Assembly (NCBI GenBank): GCA_002407865.1
Contig: DHPI01000054.1
Location: 84,123-89,513, forward strand
DNA: 5,391 nucleotides
DNA from: Spirochaetia bacterium UBA5368
GTDB lineage: Bacteria; Spirochaetota; UBA4802; UBA5368
Reading direction: 5' to 3'
The position numbers and the translations under genes are program-made. Each line of letters starts with the position of its first letter. Position 1 is the first letter of the stretch. Below are positions 1-5,388 of the stretch, one piece after another. Under the pieces are notes generated by a model. That model was not told the DNA's origin, ran no database searches, and was given only the letters and a program-made list of their open reading frames with translations.

Positions 1-1806
1 CATGACCGTTACCACGGTGTCCATTTTGTACATCCGGCGGATTGTTTCGATGTCCCATGTCCAGCCGGTTGCGGGGTCCCGGCGCAGTAGTTTTTCATCA
101 TTCAGCGACTTGAGAAACTGCGTTACGAAGAGCGGGTTTCCGGAGGTGTGCTGGTAGGCCAGCGCTGCAAGCTGCCATGCCCTGTCGTCGCGGCATTTCA
201 GCGTGTCGGTGATCAGCTCGGCCACCTCGATCACGTCGAGCGGCTGGAGTTTTATCATATTGATGCGTATGCCGGCCTTTTCGAGATCGTCTCTGAACGC
301 CCGCAGGCTGTGGTATTCGCCTATTTCGTTGTCACGGTACGCGCCGACGATGAAAAGATATTTAATCTTGGGATCTGTGATAATGTATTTAAAGAGCGTT
401 ACCGTTGCGGCGTCGACCCACTGAAGATCGTCGATGAAAATAGTCAGGGGCCGCTTGCTCGATATGAAGACGCGTATAAAATTTGTGAATACCAGGTTGA
501 AACGGTTTTTTGTCTCCTCGGCGCCAAGTTCCGGGACGGGAGGCTGCGGGCTCGTTATCAGCTCGACCTCGGGGATTACGTCGATAATTATCCGGGCGTT
601 CTGGCCGACAGAGTCGAGTATGGATTCCTTCCATATCTCAACAACCTCGTCGCTTTCCGTGAGGATCTGCCGCACAAGGCCCCTGAAGGCTTCGATCATC
701 GGGCTGTAGGGCATTTCCATCTTAAGCTGGTCGCATTTACCGGTGATAAAGAGGCCCTTGATCCCCGCAAGCGGGCGGATAATCTTGGTGACAAAGGTTG
801 TTTTACCGATTCCCGATGGTCCGATAACATTGATAATTTCCGAGCTGCCGTCCCGCACGCCCTTTAACGCATTATGTATAATACCGGTTTCTTTTATTCT
901 TCCATACAGTTTTTTCGATATCGTAAAAAGTTGCGGGATGTCGTTGTCGCCGAGCACGATTGTCGACAGTTGAGAATCGCTTTTTGTGAGGCTGATGCAT
1001 TTTTCTATGTCGGCTTTCAGTCCGCCGGTGCTCTGATACCTGTTTTCGGGGTCTTTCTGTATCAGCTTCATTGCCAGGTCGGACAAAACCGGCGGAATAT
1101 CGCTTTTCAACTCGACGGGGGGTACCGGTACACGGATTGCGTGCGCATACACAATTTCCAGGGGGTCCTCGGACTGGAAGGGCGTTATTCCCGTCAGCAT
1201 CTGGTATAGTACGATGCCGAGAGAATATCTGTCGGAGCGCGCGTCAACCTCCCTGCCGGTTTTGCCTGTTTGCTCGGGGGAGATATAGGGCAGTATCCTT
1301 TCGATGATGTAGGGATGCTGCATTAATTTATTTGTCCAAATAAAATCGCGCGAGCCAATGAACGGCATCAGTTTTACGGAAAGCGTATCGGGATCAACAA
1401 GGATGGTATGCGGGCTTATGCTTGCGTGGATGATTGCGCTGTCGTGCAGAATGCCGAGCGCATCGACTATACCAAGGGTTATCCGAAGAGTTTCCTCGGT
1501 TTTAATCTTTCTTTTTTTCAATAGTTCGCTGAGCGGTTTGCCCTGATAATCTTCACACACAATAGTGAGACGGCCGTTCTCGTCGATTATATCGTAAATT
1601 TTTATTAATTGCCCGGAATCTATATTTTGCAGCATCCCCAGATTATACCGCGCCTCTTGCATCACCCGGGTATCGAACAGGTCTTCGCTGAACATCTGGA
1701 GCAGAACGGCTGGCCCGGAGCGCCTGTGCTTACGCGCCCTGTGTATGCCCCAGAGGTCGTTTTCCTCGATGGTTTCCAGAATTGTATAACCGGAGATATA
1801 TTCCAT
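1..1806 (-). CDS. Large protein kinase-like/AAA ATPase signalling protein, N-terminal 602 residues; kinase domain degenerate
   Basis: The frame is open from ATG at 1806 to the left edge, so the C-terminus is missing. Residues about 7-260 have the fold signature of Ser/Thr kinases, including an intact activation-loop end (ISPEQTGK, 175-182) followed by DARSDRYSLGIVLYQMLTG. The catalytic residues are gone: the VAIK lysine is Gln37, HRD is H127-A-S129 with later K and N replaced by S131 and T134, and DFG is P148-F-I150. Residues about 300-602 form an AAA_16-type ATPase: LYGR (300-303), Walker A GPSGIGKTT (329-337), Walker B IFIDDLQWVD (456-465), GAYRDNE (488-494), TSGNPLF (554-560). This order matches the multidomain family of kinase, ATPase, then usually GAF and histidine kinase or another output domain. 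The full protein would be expected to be well over 1500 residues. Family assignment is firm. Loss of phosphotransfer is inferred from the motifs, and the missing output domain is unknown. Confidence 0.93.
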   Translation of the reverse strand, partial: MEYISGYTILETIEENDLWGIHRARKHRRSGPAVLLQMFSEDLFDTRVMQEARYNLGMLQNIDSGQLIKIYDIIDENGRLTIVCEDYQGKPLSELLKKRKIKTEETLRITLGIVDALGILHDSAIIHASISPHTILVDPDTLSVKLMPFIGSRDFIWTNKLMQHPYIIERILPYISPEQTGKTGREVDARSDRYSLGIVLYQMLTGITPFQSEDPLEIVYAHAIRVPVPPVELKSDIPPVLSDLAMKLIQKDPENRYQSTGGLKADIEKCISLTKSDSQLSTIVLGDNDIPQLFTISKKLYGRIKETGIIHNALKGVRDGSSEIINVIGPSGIGKTTFVTKIIRPLAGIKGLFITGKCDQLKMEMPYSPMIEAFRGLVRQILTESDEVVEIWKESILDSVGQNARIIIDVIPEVELITSPQPPVPELGAEETKNRFNLVFTNFIRVFISSKRPLTIFIDDLQWVDAATVTLFKYIITDPKIKYLFIVGAYRDNEIGEYHSLRAFRDDLEKAGIRINMIKLQPLDVIEVAELITDTLKCRDDRAWQLAALAYQHTSGNPLFVTQFLKSLNDEKLLRRDPATGWTWDIETIRRMYKMDTVVTVM

Positions 1807-1827
1807 ATGCCCTGCCTGTTGTATACC

Positions 1828-1842
1828 TGTACAATCAGTACA
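1828..1842. repeat. Small palindrome in the pseudokinase gene leader, possible operator
   Basis: TGTAC-AATCA-GTACA is a perfect 5-bp inverted repeat with a 5-base centre. On the minus strand it also reads as a direct repeat, TTGTAC-TGA-TTGTAC. It lies just downstream of the predicted transcription start, where a repressor would block initiation or clearance. A GTATAC palindrome follows at 1821-1826. No known regulator is recognised, and a short palindrome like this can arise by chance. Confidence 0.3.
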
Positions 1843-1852
1843 ATTATTAAAA

Positions 1853-1880
1853 AGTATATACGAAATTTAATCCATTTCAA
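1853..1880 (-). promoter_or_regulatory. Sigma70-type promoter of the pseudokinase/ATPase gene
   Basis: Read on the minus strand, TTGAAA (1880-1875) is followed after 16 bases by TATACT (1858-1853). Transcription would start near 1846, giving a leader of about 40 bases before the ATG at 1806. The ribosome binding site there is weak (AGGCAGGG a few bases upstream). Both boxes are one mismatch from consensus, and the placement directly before the gene supports the call. The insertion sequence ends about 60 bp upstream of the -35 box, so the promoter survived the insertion. Confidence 0.6.
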
Positions 1881-1930
1881 AAAAATAGCGAGTTGTCGCG
1901 GCCTGTCCAGCGATTTATAGGCGCTCTATG

Positions 1931-1938
1931 TGCAACGG
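1931..1938. repeat. Target-site duplication, left copy (TGCAACGG)
   Basis: Identical to 3371-3378 on the other side of the element. The bases next to the two copies differ, so the duplication is exactly 8 bp, one of the two sizes known for IS256 relatives. Confidence 0.88.
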
Positions 1939-1975
1939 GAAATTGTCCCGCTGTTAGTGGAAATTCTTTAGCGGT
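1939..1975 (+). repeat. Left terminal inverted repeat of the IS256-family element
   Basis: Read inward, this end starts GAAATTGTCCC and ends TTTAGCGGT. It pairs with the right end at 28 of 37 aligned columns, with one single-base gap. The shared blocks are TGTCCC, TTAGT, GAAATTC and TAGCGGT. This is the transposase-gene 3' side, and the stop codon lies 16 bp inside it. Confidence 0.88.
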
Positions 1976-1990
1976 ATAAATCTCATACTT

Positions 1991-3286
1991 TTAACCAGCC
2001 TTGCTGTCAATTTTTAATTTTTGATCTTCAAGTATTTTTTCCATGTTCTTTACAAGATAGCTTATCCCTACGAACCCTTTAACACGGTGCATGCGCTCTT
2101 CACTCTGCAGTATTGCCGAAGCAAGCCATCTCTTCTTCATGTCACCCTTGCCCCATTTTTTAACCCTGTGAGCAAATCGTTCAAGAGAGCTATTAAGGCT
2201 TTCTATCGGGTTAGTAGAGTATACTGTCTTATAAAGATAGGGGGAAACTCCAAGTTTTAAAACTGTCAGAGTTTCCTCCATGCCTTCGCGGACACTACGT
2301 CCCATGTCAGGATTAATATTGTCAGCCCATTTCGCAAATGAATTTAACAGGGCAAGGGCTTTCTCATAGTCTTGTTCTGCATATGCCGCATTAAGTCTGC
2401 GTTCAACTTCAACTTTCATTTTTTCCGGTGCATGATCTATGATGTTGCGTTTCTTATGCTCCCGGCATCGCTGAATAAAACAATTATCGAAGCGTTTTGT
2501 TATGGCTGAATAAATGGCCTTCGCTCCGTCAATCACAAACAGCACAGGCCGTTCCTTTTGCAATCCCCGGTTTTCCATGTCATCAAACATGGAATTGATA
2601 ATACCGGCATTCTCTGTTCCTCCCTGGCGCATCGAAAGGGCCTTTTTTACGCCATTTTCATTGACTCCCAACGCAATAATCATCATGTCCCCACCAATTT
2701 CATATCCATCAATGAAAATTATAGGATAGTACCCGTCAATTGGACGCTCATCAAACTCTTTGAGAGCCCGGGCGCTTGCCTTGACAAAGTGACGGCTTAC
2801 GCTTGATTTTTCTATCCCATATGAATCCTGAATTGCTTCAGCGACTGCTCTGTAGTTGCGGGTAGATACACCATGCAGCATTTTCGCCATTACACTGGCC
2901 TCAATTATGCTATTTCTCTGAAAATTATTATACATTTCAAGGGGCTCCTCTTTCTTCGAGCCTCCCCGTTTTACGATCCTCGGCTTTTCCAGTTGTATCT
3001 TTTGTCCGTTTACAATAACATAACCAGTCTTCTGTTTGCCATGACGATAACAGGCGTGGGATGTCGAGCGCTCATAAGGTTTGCCGCATTTGCTCTCTAT
3101 TTCGGCATCTATCATTGCCTTGATCGCCAGCAGGGCTATACCGTTTACAAATTCATTGACTCCCTGTTCGTAAAGCTCCTTCAATTCTTTTCTCGGAGCA
3201 ATGAAGTCATAGAGAGATAAAATCTCATTGAATTCTTTTTGTCTTGACTCTTTAACATTTGTCTTTTTTACTTTTTTTGAGTTCAT
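1991..3286 (-). CDS. IS256-family (Mutator-type) DDE transposase, 431 aa, intact
   Basis: This enzyme cuts and rejoins the ends of its own insertion sequence. The catalytic triad is visible in its usual contexts: D193 in FIDGYEIGG, D253 in FVIDGAKAI and E362 in STNPIESLNS. The family's cysteine/histidine signature QRCREHKKRNI (272-282) lies between the second Asp and the Glu, followed by the helical insertion typical of Mutator transposases. The basic N-terminal part (residues 1-180) would bind the terminal repeats. Length is close to the usual 390-420 residues. The ATG at 3286 is set by a strong ribosome binding site, AAAGGAG, with 8 bases of spacing. There are no frameshifts or internal stops, so the protein is probably functional. 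Confidence 0.96.
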   Translation of the reverse strand: MNSKKVKKTNVKESRQKEFNEILSLYDFIAPRKELKELYEQGVNEFVNGIALLAIKAMIDAEIESKCGKPYERSTSHACYRHGKQKTGYVIVNGQKIQLEKPRIVKRGGSKKEEPLEMYNNFQRNSIIEASVMAKMLHGVSTRNYRAVAEAIQDSYGIEKSSVSRHFVKASARALKEFDERPIDGYYPIIFIDGYEIGGDMMIIALGVNENGVKKALSMRQGGTENAGIINSMFDDMENRGLQKERPVLFVIDGAKAIYSAITKRFDNCFIQRCREHKKRNIIDHAPEKMKVEVERRLNAAYAEQDYEKALALLNSFAKWADNINPDMGRSVREGMEETLTVLKLGVSPYLYKTVYSTNPIESLNSSLERFAHRVKKWGKGDMKKRWLASAILQSEERMHRVKGFVGISYLVKNMEKILEDQKLKIDSKAG

Positions 3287-3294
3287 AGTGGTTA

Positions 3295-3301
3295 CTCCTT
3301 T
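3295..3301 (-). promoter_or_regulatory. Ribosome binding site of the transposase
   Basis: AAAGGAG on the minus strand sits 8 bases before the ATG at 3286 and fixes that start. Confidence 0.75.
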
Positions 3302-3314
3302 GATTGTTATTTAT

Positions 3315-3331
3315 CCAAGTACTAATCTTGG
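3315..3331. repeat. Short hairpin between the right IS end and the transposase ribosome binding site
   Basis: CCAAG-TACTAAT-CTTGG forms a 5-bp stem with a 7-base loop in the transposase leader. Leader hairpins in insertion sequences can limit translation of read-through transcripts from neighbouring DNA. Here that is only a possibility, because no pairing with the ribosome binding site is seen. Confidence 0.3.
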
Positions 3332-3334
3332 GTA

Positions 3335-3370
3335 ACCGCTATGAATTTCAACTAAAACAGGGACATGCTC
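3335..3370 (-). repeat. Right terminal inverted repeat of the IS256-family element
   Basis: Read inward on the minus strand, it starts GAGCATGTCCC and ends ATAGCGGT. It matches the left end apart from scattered mismatches and one missing base. The inner part carries TTGAAA, which could serve as a -35 box for the transposase, although no convincing -10 box at proper spacing is seen. Confidence 0.88.
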
Positions 3371-3378
3371 TGCAACGG
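3371..3378. repeat. Target-site duplication, right copy (TGCAACGG)
   Basis: Identical to 1931-1938. It marks the exact right boundary of the element. Confidence 0.88.
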
Positions 3379-3394
3379 ATCAGTACCGATTTTC

Positions 3395-3410
3395 ATAATT
3401 CCTGAATTAT
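3395..3410. repeat. AT-rich palindrome upstream of the riboswitch operon
   Basis: ATAATTC-CT-GAATTAT has perfect 7-bp arms and a 2-base centre. A second overlapping inverted repeat, GAATT-ATA-AATTC, follows at 3404-3416. It lies about 80-95 bp before the candidate -10 box of the riboswitch transcript, a position suited to an activator or repressor site. No regulator consensus is recognised. Confidence 0.35.
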
Positions 3411-3486
3411 AAATTCGGAAGAATTACACGGGCCATGCCGTTACACTATTTCTGGATTTTTAATAATCCGTTCAGTAATTTATCAT

Positions 3487-3492
3487 TATAAT
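3487..3492 (+). promoter_or_regulatory. Candidate -10 box for the riboswitch operon
   Basis: TATAAT is a perfect -10 consensus directly ahead of the aptamer. No good -35 box lies 16-18 bp upstream, so an activator-dependent promoter or a start further upstream is possible. A start about 7 bases downstream (near 3499) would clip the first bases of the proposed closing stem (3495-3499), which weakens the assignment. Confidence 0.35.
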
Positions 3493-3655
3493 TCTGGAGA
3501 AAGTATAGCCCACGTAATGCCGTTTTTCAACGCGGCATTTCAGACGCATCCGATGAAGGGAGGAAGACGGGTGAAAATCCCGCACTGGCCCGCAACTGTG
3601 ATTCTGGCAGGCGTTCTGAACGCCGGCGGATAAGTCAGGAACTCCATATCTGGTA
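3491..3655 (+). promoter_or_regulatory. Cobalamin riboswitch (RF00174-type)
   Basis: The conserved core of the B12 aptamer is present in order. GATGAAGGGAGG (3552-3563) is followed by the stem GGGTGAAAATCCC (3569-3581), then GGCCCGCAACTGTGA (about 3587-3601), a variable hairpin GGCGTT-CTG-AACGCC (3610-3624), and the B12 box AAGTCAGGA (3632-3640). TGGAG (3495-3499) can pair with CTCCA (3642-3646) as the closing stem. An AATGCCG/CGGCATT hairpin (3516-3539) fills the variable 5' peripheral region. Known members bind adenosyl- or other cobalamins and usually repress downstream genes. The end points are approximate. It lies 100-250 bases before the DUF59-domain gene, on the same strand and with no gene between, so it controls the downstream operon. 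Confidence 0.9.
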
Positions 3656-3699
3656 TCCCCGAGGACCATGGACCAGCAACCGGCATCAATGCATGCCGG
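3643..3699 (+). promoter_or_regulatory. Possible riboswitch expression platform: two hairpins, no poly-U
   Basis: Hairpin A (3643-3672) pairs TCCAT with ATGGA, then GGT with ACC and CC with GG further in. Its 5' arm reuses bases of the aptamer closing stem (CTCCA, 3642-3646), so the two folds would exclude each other. Hairpin B (3680-3699) is CCGGCAT-CAATGC-ATGCCGG, a perfect 7-bp stem. Neither is followed by a run of U, so a Rho-independent terminator is unlikely. TCCCC (3656-3660) can pair with GGGGA (3732-3736), which covers the ribosome binding site of the first gene and suggests translational control. This is inferred from base pairing by eye. Confidence 0.4.
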
Positions 3700-3730
3700 C
3701 AGGCGGAAGAATAGCAGTGATTTCATGGAA

Positions 3731-3735
3731 AGGGG
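3731..3735 (+). promoter_or_regulatory. Ribosome binding site choosing the 3747 start
   Basis: AGGGG, within AAAGGGGAA, stands 11 bases before ATG 3747. The in-frame upstream ATG at 3693 has no such site and lies inside the arm of a leader hairpin, so 3747 is preferred. Confidence 0.5.
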
Positions 3736-3746
3736 AACTCTACACG

Positions 3747-4259
3747 ATGACACAATCAGCGACGGGCGGCAGGGAAACACTGGTACAGAAGATACTTCTG
3801 GTGCTTATTGTCATTGTTGCGGCCGCACTTATTATTCTCTCGTTTACGCACAAAAAAATGAAACGGGATTACCACTGGACCCGTGAGGATGCGGGCGTTG
3901 TTTCACAGCAATCCGGTTCGCCGGAAATCCGGCGTCCCGACACAACATCGATTTATTCCCTCCTCAGCGCTGTTTCAGATCCCGAGCTTGATATCGATAT
4001 TGTGAGCCTGGGGCTTATTAATGATGTCGCGGTGAACGGCGGCCGTGTGAAAATCACCATGATGCTGACCACGCCGAGTTGCCCCTATGTTTCCGAGATG
4101 ATCGGAAGCGTAAAAAAAGCGGTATTTACGCATCCGGGCGTTGAACGCGTCGATCTTCATATCTCACTGGATCCCCCCTGGACGTTCGACAGGGTATCGC
4201 CAGAGGCGAAGGAAAAGCTTTTGAAGATGTTTCAGCACAGGGAGGTTTCCCATGAGTAA
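3747..4259 (+). CDS. Membrane-anchored DUF59/MIP18-family protein, 170 aa
   Basis: Residues about 13-33 form one hydrophobic helix followed by HKKMKR, which by the positive-inside rule places the rest in the cytoplasm. Residues about 68-160 are a DUF59/MIP18 domain: DPELDIDIVSLGLINDV (78-94), TTPSCP (108-113) with the family's conserved cysteine C112, and DPPWTFDRVSPEAKEKL (142-158). DUF59 proteins (SufT, PaaD, the eukaryotic CIA factor MIP18) act in Fe-S or metal-cluster maturation. Most are soluble and about 100 residues long, so the membrane anchor is unusual. It is the first gene behind the cobalamin riboswitch and overlaps the next gene by 8 bp. The start at 3747 is chosen by its ribosome binding site; an in-frame ATG at 3693 would add 18 residues. 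The domain call is strong; the substrate is unknown. Confidence 0.88.
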   Translation: MTQSATGGRETLVQKILLVLIVIVAAALIILSFTHKKMKRDYHWTREDAGVVSQQSGSPEIRRPDTTSIYSLLSAVSDPELDIDIVSLGLINDVAVNGGRVKITMMLTTPSCPYVSEMIGSVKKAVFTHPGVERVDLHISLDPPWTFDRVSPEAKEKLLKMFQHREVSHE

Positions 4260-4884
4260 TCTGACAAGTCCCCTTGTGAATGGGTTTCTGCTGGGCATTG
4301 CAACCGGCCCGCTGTGTATGACGACCTGTTTCCCCGTGCTGCTGTCCGTGACCCTTGGCGAAAGCGATAGCAACCGTTCATTACAGAGCTGGCTTTTCAT
4401 GGGGAAATTCGTGGCCGGCAGATTTTTCGCGTATCTTGGAGTGGGGCTGCTTGTCGGCTTTCTTGGCAGCCGCATGGGTGGCCTCAGTCGCACCATCGGT
4501 ACAATCTCGTGGATTGTACTTGCCGCTATTCTTATCGCCTACGGCCTCGGCGTCAGCTTTGGGCATTTGCGGATGTGCGCTGTCGCGTCACGATTCGCGA
4601 AAAGCAGGTACTTTCCCCTTATCATCGGCGCGTTGACAGGGCTTAATGTATGTCCGCCGTTTCTGCTTGCGATCACCTTTTCGTTAGAGCGCTCGATTGA
4701 TCCATCGTACGGGGTGGTGTTTTTTCTCGCGTTTTTTCTCGCTACCACGATTTTTATCCTGCCCGCCGGGCTCGTGACCTATATGCCCCGCCGCGATATC
4801 GTGTCACGCATCGGGAAAGCGGCGGCGGTGGTGGCGGGTATCGTATTTCTGTATCAGGGCATCTCTGTGCTGGTGACGGGGTGA
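4252..4884 (+). CDS. Six-helix membrane protein of the CcdA/DsbD_2/TauE-SafE type, 210 aa
   Basis: Six hydrophobic segments are visible at about residues 8-32, 47-72, 82-104, 120-143, 153-177 and 187-208. The first carries GPLCMTTC (19-26), with C22 and C26 in a CxxxC arrangement inside the membrane. The fourth carries TGLNVCPP (129-136) with C134. Paired cysteine-proline motifs in helices 1 and 4 are the hallmark of the CcdA/DsbD transmembrane fold, in which two half-repeats pass electrons across the membrane. Relatives annotated as sulfite exporter TauE/SafE or DsbD_2 share the fold but are mostly uncharacterised. The ATG at 4252 has GGAGG 6 bases upstream and overlaps the preceding gene by 8 bp, implying translational coupling. 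Placement behind a cobalamin riboswitch suggests a job in cobalt, corrinoid or reductant handling. The family is likely; the function is inferred. Confidence 0.8.
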   Translation: MSNLTSPLVNGFLLGIATGPLCMTTCFPVLLSVTLGESDSNRSLQSWLFMGKFVAGRFFAYLGVGLLVGFLGSRMGGLSRTIGTISWIVLAAILIAYGLGVSFGHLRMCAVASRFAKSRYFPLIIGALTGLNVCPPFLLAITFSLERSIDPSYGVVFFLAFFLATTIFILPAGLVTYMPRRDIVSRIGKAAAVVAGIVFLYQGISVLVTG

Positions 4885-4888
4885 TGCA

Positions 4889-5332
4889 ATGGACAGAAAT
4901 GCGGCGGCGATTGATGCCGTAAAAATCCGTCCTCTGGACGACACACGGGAGAAGATTATGGATATCGCACTGTTTTATATCATCGCGTGCGCCTTCATGG
5001 GAATCTCCGCCATGCTGTCGGGATTGCAGTGGAATGAGGCGAACGGTATTCGCGATTACCTGCGGCTTGTTTTGATCGACAAGCCGTTCATTCCGGTTGT
5101 GACGCTTATAATCTTCGTGCTGAGCGGCGTCATGATGCAGCTGGGGAAACGCCATTTCAGTCTCAGCTATTACGAGATATCGATTATCTGGCTTGCGACA
5201 TCCTGGGTGTCGATTGCGGTACTCTGGGTGTGGAGCAATATAAAACCATCATGGGCCGAGCTTACGGGAATTATTTTCTGCCATATCGGCCTGGCAATTG
5301 CGACGCTTGCGCGCCTGCTGCCAAAGACGTGA
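4889..5332 (+). CDS. Small four-helix membrane protein, SMR/EamA half-transporter-like, 147 aa
   Basis: Four hydrophobic helices are visible at about residues 25-46, 67-86, 96-118 and 123-144, the layout of small multidrug resistance proteins and EamA half-domains. The last two helices (ISIIWLATSWVSIAVLWVW, then LTGIIFCHIGLAIATLARLL) align by eye with helices 3-4 of EmrE-type proteins. Helix 1 lacks the membrane glutamate that drives proton-coupled drug export in EmrE, so drug efflux is doubtful. The ATG at 4889 follows a GGGGTGAT ribosome binding site and leaves a 4-bp gap after the preceding stop. An alternative ATG at 4958 (residue 24) has GGAG 6 bases upstream and would begin right at helix 1, giving 124 residues. 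The choice is open. Co-transcription with the two preceding genes is nearly certain; the transported substrate, if any, is unknown. Confidence 0.78.
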   Translation: MDRNAAAIDAVKIRPLDDTREKIMDIALFYIIACAFMGISAMLSGLQWNEANGIRDYLRLVLIDKPFIPVVTLIIFVLSGVMMQLGKRHFSLSYYEISIIWLATSWVSIAVLWVWSNIKPSWAELTGIIFCHIGLAIATLARLLPKT

Positions 5333-5388
5333 TGTGCGGCATGTGTCATGATTGCGTATGCTGGAAATCTGCGAAAGGGGGTGAGTGA
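5332..5388 (+). CDS. Possible 18-residue cysteine-rich leader peptide
   Basis: The ATG at 5332 overlaps the preceding stop (TGATG) and opens a short frame encoding MCGMCHDCVCWKSAKGGE. It contains four cysteines in CxxCxxCxC spacing plus a histidine and would suit metal binding. Its last codons overlap the strong ribosome binding site at 5375-5384, so translating it could couple the upstream operon to the next gene. At this length a chance ORF is quite possible. A competing frame from ATG 5348 stays open to the window edge but has no ribosome binding site. Confidence 0.25.
   Translation: MCGMCHDCVCWKSAKGGE
5375..5384 (+). promoter_or_regulatory. Near-perfect Shine-Dalgarno sequence of a gene beginning at the right edge
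   Basis: AAGGGGGTGA matches the anti-Shine-Dalgarno complement AAGGAGGTGA at nine of ten bases. A start at the last base of the window (an ATG from 5391) would have ideal 9-base spacing from the G run. GTG at 5385, overlapping the stop of the short ORF, is another possibility. Either way the operon continues to the right. Confidence 0.6.

Larger units (their letters stand above)
1939..3370 (-). mobile_element. Complete IS256-family insertion sequence, 1432 bp
   Basis: One intact transposase gene is bounded by imperfect terminal inverted repeats (1939-1975 and 3335-3370) and flanked by an exact 8-bp direct repeat, TGCAACGG (1931-1938 and 3371-3378). Length, single-ORF organisation, end structure and 8-bp target duplication all agree with the IS256/Mutator family. 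Base composition is more AT-rich than the flanking host genes, consistent with acquisition from elsewhere. An unbroken ORF and identical target repeats suggest recent insertion and possible activity. Removing the element and one repeat restores a continuous intergenic region between the minus-strand signalling gene and the plus-strand riboswitch operon. Confidence 0.93.

Noticed and set aside
148..1307. Several plus-strand open frames of 70-240 codons across the left region
   Set aside because: They lie opposite the continuous minus-strand kinase/ATPase frame, which has strong family motifs. The plus-strand translations show no recognisable domain.
1881..1899. GCGA-CAAC-TCGC stem followed by TATTTTTTT on the minus strand, resembling an intrinsic terminator ahead of the kinase gene
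   Set aside because: The stem is only 4 bp and the T-run overlaps the predicted -35 box. It is too weak to call.
1900..1943. Hybrid outward promoter from the left IS end (TATAAA at 1914-1919 on the minus strand)
   Set aside because: No credible -35 box lies 16-18 bp upstream within the IS end, and the kinase gene already has a better promoter nearer the start.
1936..1950. CGGGA-AATTG-TCCCG hairpin across the left IS boundary
   Set aside because: It is made half from the target duplication and half from the IS end, so it is a by-product of the insertion site.
3266..3281. A-rich runs in the first codons of the transposase as a programmed frameshift site
   Set aside because: The transposase is complete in one frame and IS256-family elements do not use frameshifting.
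3472..3780. Minus-strand open frame of 102 codons over the riboswitch
   Set aside because: It lies opposite the conserved aptamer sequence and its translation shows no recognisable domain.
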